10,556 nt of DNA from an uncultured Muribaculum sp. (GTDB lineage Bacteria > Bacteroidota > Bacteroidia > Bacteroidales > Muribaculaceae), in contig CANPDS010000055.1 in assembly GCA_947573015.1 (NCBI GenBank), positions 1-10,556 of the forward strand, in the 5' to 3' direction. Position 1 is the stretch's first letter, and every line of letters starts with the position of its first letter. A program made the position numbers and the translations under genes. The notes under the pieces are model-generated. The model searched no databases. It saw only the letters and a program-made list of their open reading frames with translations, and had not been told where the DNA came from. Below are positions 6,764 through 10,556 of this stretch, in pieces.

Positions 6764-9493
6764 TCAGGGTATACGCACCACCTTGCGGCGATGGATGTAG
6801 AGGCCCGGAACTGCAGGACGCTCCCCGAGGCGCAGACCGGTCACGGTATACCATGCATTGTCGCCCCCTTCGGCGTCATCGTCGGCGTAGATATCGCCGA
6901 TACCGGCAGCCTCAGCGGTGGTGAACGGAATCCATTTCGAGGGCTGGCTGTCCACGCCATTCTCATGGGCCACAACACGGTAAGCGTAGGTGGTGCCCGG
7001 CTCCAGAGCGGTCAGCTCCAGCATTGTCACATCGCCGGTGGTGACCGGATCTATGCCTATGTCGGTGCAATTGAGGCTCTCGCCATAGGTGACGGTGATG
7101 TCGTCGAGCACAACCCAGTTGACAGTACCATCGATGGATAAACGCATAGCCCATGCATCTTCGCCAAGCACATCAGTGCCGAATGTGACGATGCCTTTGG
7201 TCTTGTCGGTCGAGGAATATATGCTCGGACGGAAATTGAACACCTCTGTCCAGTTGCCGTTGCGGTCGGCAACCTCCACATATACCTGCACCGATGATAA
7301 GGCGCCGTTCGACGTCATATACAGGCTGATATTCTGTATGGGGCGCTCCCACATGCCTATGGTGAATGTCTGGGACGGATCTTTCAACGACACACTCGGA
7401 GCGGCTTTGCCATATCGTGTGGTATAGAATGGAGCGTCAGTGCTCCATGCCTCATTATGTAGCTTGCGGTCGGTGAAATCCTCGGTAAGAACCACACTTC
7501 CGTCAACCTCGCATGCCGCAACCTCGACAGTATATGAGGCGGCACGACGGAGCGGCAACCATGTGGCCACGCATGAGTTGTCATCAATTGCCGACGCGCT
7601 CTGTGCCTCGACGGCAAATTCAGAGATCGGACGCCATCCGGTAGAGAAACGTCCCTCGCTATAATAAGCGTCGCCGCCGATCATCCACACCACGCGGTAG
7701 GTATAGTCGGTTTCCTCCTGCAATTCAGAGAAATAAGATGTGTCGAACACACGGAAATTCTCTACAACAGGGAGGTAGCCGTCGCGATACACCGAGATGA
7801 GATAAAACTCCACATCCTTCACAGGATTCCACGACAGAGTGACACGGTTGGCGTCGACAGCGGGATCCTTCAGTATCGATGACGAGGCTGGCGCAGGATT
7901 ACCACCGTTGACCATGAATGTGATGTTGCCCGACGGAGCCTCATATATGCCGTCGATCTCCAGACCGATAGTCTTGCCATTCCACGCCTTCATGGAGTGG
8001 AATGTGACACCTGCTGACCCCGGGAAAGATGCTGCTCCGGCCAATCCTGAAGCCTCTACAATATCAACACATTGATGATCTATATTATTATTGGGTTTAT
8101 TTTGCCACCATATCGCTGCATCGTAATCAATATGCCACAAAAGCATCCCGTGACCCGGAAGATATTGATCCCACCCGGTCTGCTGACGGTTCTCAATCAC
8201 AAAGAATTCATCGCGGTTGGTTGTCTTCACTACCTTGGCATCGCGGTAGCCGCCATCGGTGGCAGGACGGAGCGCGACATCTGCCGGCATGTTTGTAGCC
8301 AGTTCATCAGGAGCGAGCCATCCGAGCACCCAGCGCTCATAGGCGGAGTGGAGCGGTGGAGTGCGGGAGTTATTGTTATAGCTTCCCTGATCCATGATCG
8401 ACCATTGGCCGGGAGTGTTCGTGTGGGAATAGTCGGTGGCATAGAGGTCGGGCAGACCGAGCGCATGAGAAAATTCATGACAGAATGTGCCTATGCCGGC
8501 CAGACGTGTGGTGCCCCCCATCAGCTCGTTGGAACAAGTGTAATTGCCAAGCCTTACATCATCGAAATATGTAGGATTGTACATCTGATATGAGTGAGGC
8601 CATATGGTGGACTTATCACCCGAATCAGCCTGTCCGTAACCGGCATAATATATGTATACGTTGTCGACAGTGCCGTCACCATCGCAATCATATACCGAGA
8701 AGTCGACATCATCATCGATAAGTGCGCACGCTTCAGCCACAAGTTCCATACTATTCGCAGAACCATTGCTACCGGCATAATATGCAGAGTTTTTCGACAC
8801 GGTCACAGGGCCATAGAGGTCAATGGTTGGCTCGTATGCTCCGGCTGAGGATGCGATGAAATAATCGCGCACCGAGCCTGTGGCGCCATCGTCGGAGTAG
8901 CCCTCCTCGTTGAGCACACGGTTGAATGTGGCGTGCGGGTCGGAGGTGATGAACTTCGTATCGTCGAACTCGACCAAAATCACCAACAGATGTGGAGTGC
9001 CGGTAGATGGAGTGGTAGGGCGCATGGCCTGACGCTGATACTCCAGATCGCCTGCGGAAGTGGCGCGCGACGAGGGTGCCATCATCGGGGAAACGACCAC
9101 ACTGCGCATGGCGGCGCTTTCGCGTGCCAACTTCTCCAGCTGCATGCCGACAAGGCTTTCGCGGTCGATCGAAGCCAGCTCCATGCGCTCTGCGGCGGTG
9201 CGTAGCTCTACATTACGGGCGCGAACTGTTCCGGCCACAAGATTGCCGGCGGCATCGGCCACAGCGTAGTTATAGAACCCCTTCGCGTCCTGCTTGAGCA
9301 GATAGCCGTCGGTAGAGGTTACAAAGTGGCCATGCTCGTCACCGTGAAGACGCACACTGAGCGTGGAGCCGTCGGGCATCTTGACAGAAACGGGTGTGGG
9401 AACTGCGGGGATAGCCGCCATATTAAGGAAGAAAGATGTGGCACCGGCAAAGGCCGCACACCTTTTCAGAAATCCATTGCGAAACAGGCTCAT
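6764..9493 (-). CDS. Secreted M6-family metalloprotease (immune inhibitor A-like) with sorting tail
   Basis: A 909-residue zinc protease. The start at 9493 is preferred: it begins a clean signal peptide (basic R5, K10, R11, then hydrophobic 13-27) and lies about 26 bases after a -7-like box; the upstream frame to 9586 would run through that box. Order of domains: signal peptide; propeptide-like segment (about 31-94, with M-P-D-G-S-T-L and T-S-T-D-G-Y-L-L); M6 catalytic domain (about 164-394) with H339-E-F-S-H-A-L-G-L-P-D349 (HExxHxxGxxD), a Met-turn-like W-S-I-M-D-Q-G (364-370), and a likely calcium loop D-C-D-G-D-G-T-V-D (269-277). A beta region typical of M6 enzymes follows (about 399-529), then an FN3 domain (about 534-619), a second FN3 apparently split by a jelly-roll-like insert (about 624-861), and a C-terminal tail with W-Y-T-V-T-G-L-R-L ... 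P-G-L-Y-I-H-R-R-K-V-V-R. Secreted or surface-bound; host or dietary protein substrates are possible but not shown. Confidence 0.92.
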   Translation of the reverse strand: MSLFRNGFLKRCAAFAGATSFFLNMAAIPAVPTPVSVKMPDGSTLSVRLHGDEHGHFVTSTDGYLLKQDAKGFYNYAVADAAGNLVAGTVRARNVELRTAAERMELASIDRESLVGMQLEKLARESAAMRSVVVSPMMAPSSRATSAGDLEYQRQAMRPTTPSTGTPHLLVILVEFDDTKFITSDPHATFNRVLNEEGYSDDGATGSVRDYFIASSAGAYEPTIDLYGPVTVSKNSAYYAGSNGSANSMELVAEACALIDDDVDFSVYDCDGDGTVDNVYIYYAGYGQADSGDKSTIWPHSYQMYNPTYFDDVRLGNYTCSNELMGGTTRLAGIGTFCHEFSHALGLPDLYATDYSHTNTPGQWSIMDQGSYNNNSRTPPLHSAYERWVLGWLAPDELATNMPADVALRPATDGGYRDAKVVKTTNRDEFFVIENRQQTGWDQYLPGHGMLLWHIDYDAAIWWQNKPNNNIDHQCVDIVEASGLAGAASFPGSAGVTFHSMKAWNGKTIGLEIDGIYEAPSGNITFMVNGGNPAPASSSILKDPAVDANRVTLSWNPVKDVEFYLISVYRDGYLPVVENFRVFDTSYFSELQEETDYTYRVVWMIGGDAYYSEGRFSTGWRPISEFAVEAQSASAIDDNSCVATWLPLRRAASYTVEVAACEVDGSVVLTEDFTDRKLHNEAWSTDAPFYTTRYGKAAPSVSLKDPSQTFTIGMWERPIQNISLYMTSNGALSSVQVYVEVADRNGNWTEVFNFRPSIYSSTDKTKGIVTFGTDVLGEDAWAMRLSIDGTVNWVVLDDITVTYGESLNCTDIGIDPVTTGDVTMLELTALEPGTTYAYRVVAHENGVDSQPSKWIPFTTAEAAGIGDIYADDDAEGGDNAWYTVTGLRLGERPAVPGLYIHRRKVVRIP

Positions 9494-9519
9494 GAGTGGT
9501 TGATTAAATTGCATTGGCG

Positions 9520-9531
9520 CAAAATTAAGCA
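9520..9531 (-). promoter_or_regulatory. TGCTTAATTTTG element ahead of the M6 protease gene (-7 box-like)
   Basis: TAATTTTG on the minus strand fits TAnnTTTG and would start transcription near 9513, giving a leader of about 20 bases to the ATG at 9493. No good TTTG -33 element sits 19-21 bases upstream. A further TATTTTTGCA at 9569-9560 on the same strand is an alternative -7 box. Confidence 0.45.
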
Positions 9532-9650
9532 TTTTACGCGTGAAACATGAGACGTATAATGCAAAAATATGCAAAACATCATGCATATATCATCCAGAAC
9601 TGTTAAGTAAACCGGCCAAGGGATTTTTTTCTTCAGAAAAATGCAAAAAC

Positions 9651-9664
9651 ATGTTTTAAAACAT
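9651..9664. repeat. 14-bp perfect palindrome (ATGTTTTAAAACAT)
   Basis: The sequence equals its own reverse complement over 14 bases and lies near the middle of the divergent intergenic region. A dimeric regulator site is possible, but an A/T-rich palindrome of this size may also arise by chance. Confidence 0.45.
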
Positions 9665-9715
9665 AAAATATGCGCCTATAGATTTTACCAAATTTTACGG
9701 CATTAGTATTGAGAG

Positions 9716-9728
9716 GCGTTAATAACGC
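9716..9728. repeat. Inverted repeat GCGTTA-A-TAACGC
   Basis: Two perfect 6-base arms are separated by a single A, 65 bases before the start of the beta-helix gene. It resembles a small operator in size and symmetry and has no T tract, so it is not a terminator. Confidence 0.4.
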
Positions 9729-9792
9729 TCCGCAACAAAACGAATCACAGCATCCGATATCTACCTTTTTATTAACTATAAATCAATCACTA

Positions 9793-10556
9793 ATGATCAA
9801 ACAACTACTTTTGATTGGCGCCATTCTGGCACCTGTAGCAATGTCTGCCACCGATTTTTTCGTAACCCCCGAAGGTAACGGAGATAAAGATGGCTCTACA
9901 TGGGAGAATGCCATGGGACTCACCGAATTCTATGCAAAAAAGAAATTCGTATCGGTAAGCGAATCGACAACTGATCATGTCGACGACGTATTCTATTTCG
10001 CAACAGGCAACTATACATTCACACAGACTGTATTTTTCTACCGTCAGCCTACCATTTTGAAAGGTGGCTATGACCCCTCTACCGGTGAACTCGCCACTAC
10101 AGGACGCACAGTGTTCAACGGTAACAACCAGTCGCGTACCAACGGAGCTCTTCAAATCGTTGCCGACGCTCCCATGGGGGATGCCAACGCCGAGATCCGC
10201 AAGGTAAGCATCTCCAATATCGACTTCGAGAATTTCGTATCTACCGGCATATGGCGCGACGGCGGCAACAACTGGCAGACCGGCTATCCATCTACCATAT
10301 ATATGGTGAAGGTTGGCGAAGGTGAATTTATCAACTGCAACTTCCGCAACAACAAGTGTACCGGCACTGGCTCATTCAACGATGAAAGCATCGGTAACGC
10401 TCAGGACCGTGATATGGCAGGTGCCGTATCGATGAACCAATCCAACATACTCTTCACCGAGTGCTCATTCGTAGGCAATTCCGGCACACAGGGCGGTGCA
10501 GTCAAGGTGCTCAACGCAGCAAAATGGGCAACCGGCGAACAAGACAAGCTCCATGC
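9793..10556 (+). CDS. Secreted right-handed beta-helix protein with Pmp-like repeats (3' end missing)
   Basis: The ATG at 9793 opens a frame that stays open to the window edge (254 full codons). Residues 1-19 form a signal peptide (K3, hydrophobic 5-17, M-S-A before Thr20). The mature start, F-F-V-T-P-E-G-N-G-D ... D-G-S-T-W-E-N-A, is the usual entry to pectin-lyase-like parallel beta-helix proteins in Bacteroidetes. Then come L-K-G-G-Y-D-P (89-95) and two repeats close to the chlamydial polymorphic-membrane-protein pattern F-x-x-C-x-F-x-x-N ... G-G-A-V: F179-I-N-C-N-F-R-N-N, and F221-T-E-C-S-F-V-G-N followed by G-G-A-V (234-237). Expected location is outside the cell or on its surface. The visible part shows no polysaccharide-lyase catalytic residues that I can identify, so adhesin, binding protein or glycan-active enzyme all remain possible. 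It is transcribed divergently from the M6 protease gene. Confidence 0.88.
   Translation, partial: MIKQLLLIGAILAPVAMSATDFFVTPEGNGDKDGSTWENAMGLTEFYAKKKFVSVSESTTDHVDDVFYFATGNYTFTQTVFFYRQPTILKGGYDPSTGELATTGRTVFNGNNQSRTNGALQIVADAPMGDANAEIRKVSISNIDFENFVSTGIWRDGGNNWQTGYPSTIYMVKVGEGEFINCNFRNNKCTGTGSFNDESIGNAQDRDMAGAVSMNQSNILFTECSFVGNSGTQGGAVKVLNAAKWATGEQDKLH

Larger units (their letters stand above)
9494..9792. promoter_or_regulatory. Divergent intergenic region with A/T-rich repeats and palindromes
   Basis: This 299-base gap separates the start codons of the minus-strand protease and the plus-strand beta-helix gene, so it must carry both promoters. It holds three copies of ATGCAAAA (9559-9566, 9569-9576, 9641-9648), which on the minus strand read TTTTGCAT. 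It also has a 14-base perfect palindrome (9651-9664) and a GCGTTA-A-TAACGC inverted repeat (9716-9728). For the plus-strand gene the best -7 candidate is TACCTTTT at 9762-9769, 23 bases before the ATG, with no clear -33 partner. No convincing small gene is visible. Confidence 0.6.

Noticed and set aside
6437..7141. 234-codon plus-strand open frame
   Set aside because: It is antisense to the FtsB-like gene and the end of the protease gene, both of which have clear family signatures. The translation shows no domain.
9494..9586. Longer N-terminus for the M6 protease (to 9586)
   Set aside because: It would run through the -7-like box and place about 31 residues ahead of a complete signal peptide.
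9626..9641. A/T hairpin TTTTTC-TTCA-GAAAAA
   Set aside because: The stem is six mostly A-T pairs and not at the end of a gene, so it is too weak to call a terminator.
9805..10155. 116-codon minus-strand open frame
   Set aside because: It is antisense to the beta-helix gene, whose signal peptide and repeats are convincing.

Overview
The window looks like chromosomal DNA from a gut-type member of the Bacteroidales, with Muribaculaceae or a near relative as my best guess. The evidence is a Bacteroidetes-type promoter (TTTG, 20-bp spacer, TATATTTGCA), little use of Shine-Dalgarno sites, secreted proteins ending in the Y-N-L-x-G ... K-G ... G-K-K-V tail typical of the phylum, and a coaX / outer-membrane protein / lptC / CNNM-CBS 'hemolysin' gene series that I recognise from Bacteroidales. 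The species assignment is inference. I see no tRNA, rRNA, CRISPR array, insertion sequence or phage structural gene.

Layout. Positions 1-1107 (+) hold the 3' part of a large secreted protein with an InlB-like beta repeat, a carbohydrate-binding-like beta domain and a sorting-type tail; a strong intrinsic terminator follows at 1164-1207. A good promoter at 1285-1318 drives a small M15 zinc peptidase (1348-1779, +). A convergent junction with a hairpin follows.

From 9493 down to 1829 seven genes lie head to tail on the minus strand: a secreted M6 metalloprotease, an FtsB/DivIC-like septum protein, a four-helix membrane protein, type III pantothenate kinase (coaX), an OmpP1/FadL-like outer-membrane protein, LptC, and a CNNM/CBS/CorC transporter-like protein. 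Most gaps are 6-80 bases, and the outer-membrane protein gene and lptC overlap by four bases (ATGA). Much of this block could be co-transcribed. Its theme is envelope biogenesis and division plus coenzyme A synthesis.

A 299-bp divergent intergenic region (9494-9792) with A/T-rich repeats and two palindromes separates the protease from a plus-strand gene that starts at 9793 and runs off the window. That gene encodes a secreted right-handed beta-helix protein with chlamydial Pmp-like repeats.

I found no clear undescribed defence or mobile system. The points most worth a second look are the M6 protease with a domain apparently nested inside a fibronectin-type III fold and placed ahead of an envelope and division cluster, the duplicated 12-base promoter-like element, the palindromes in the divergent region, and the hairpin pair at the start of the M15 gene.
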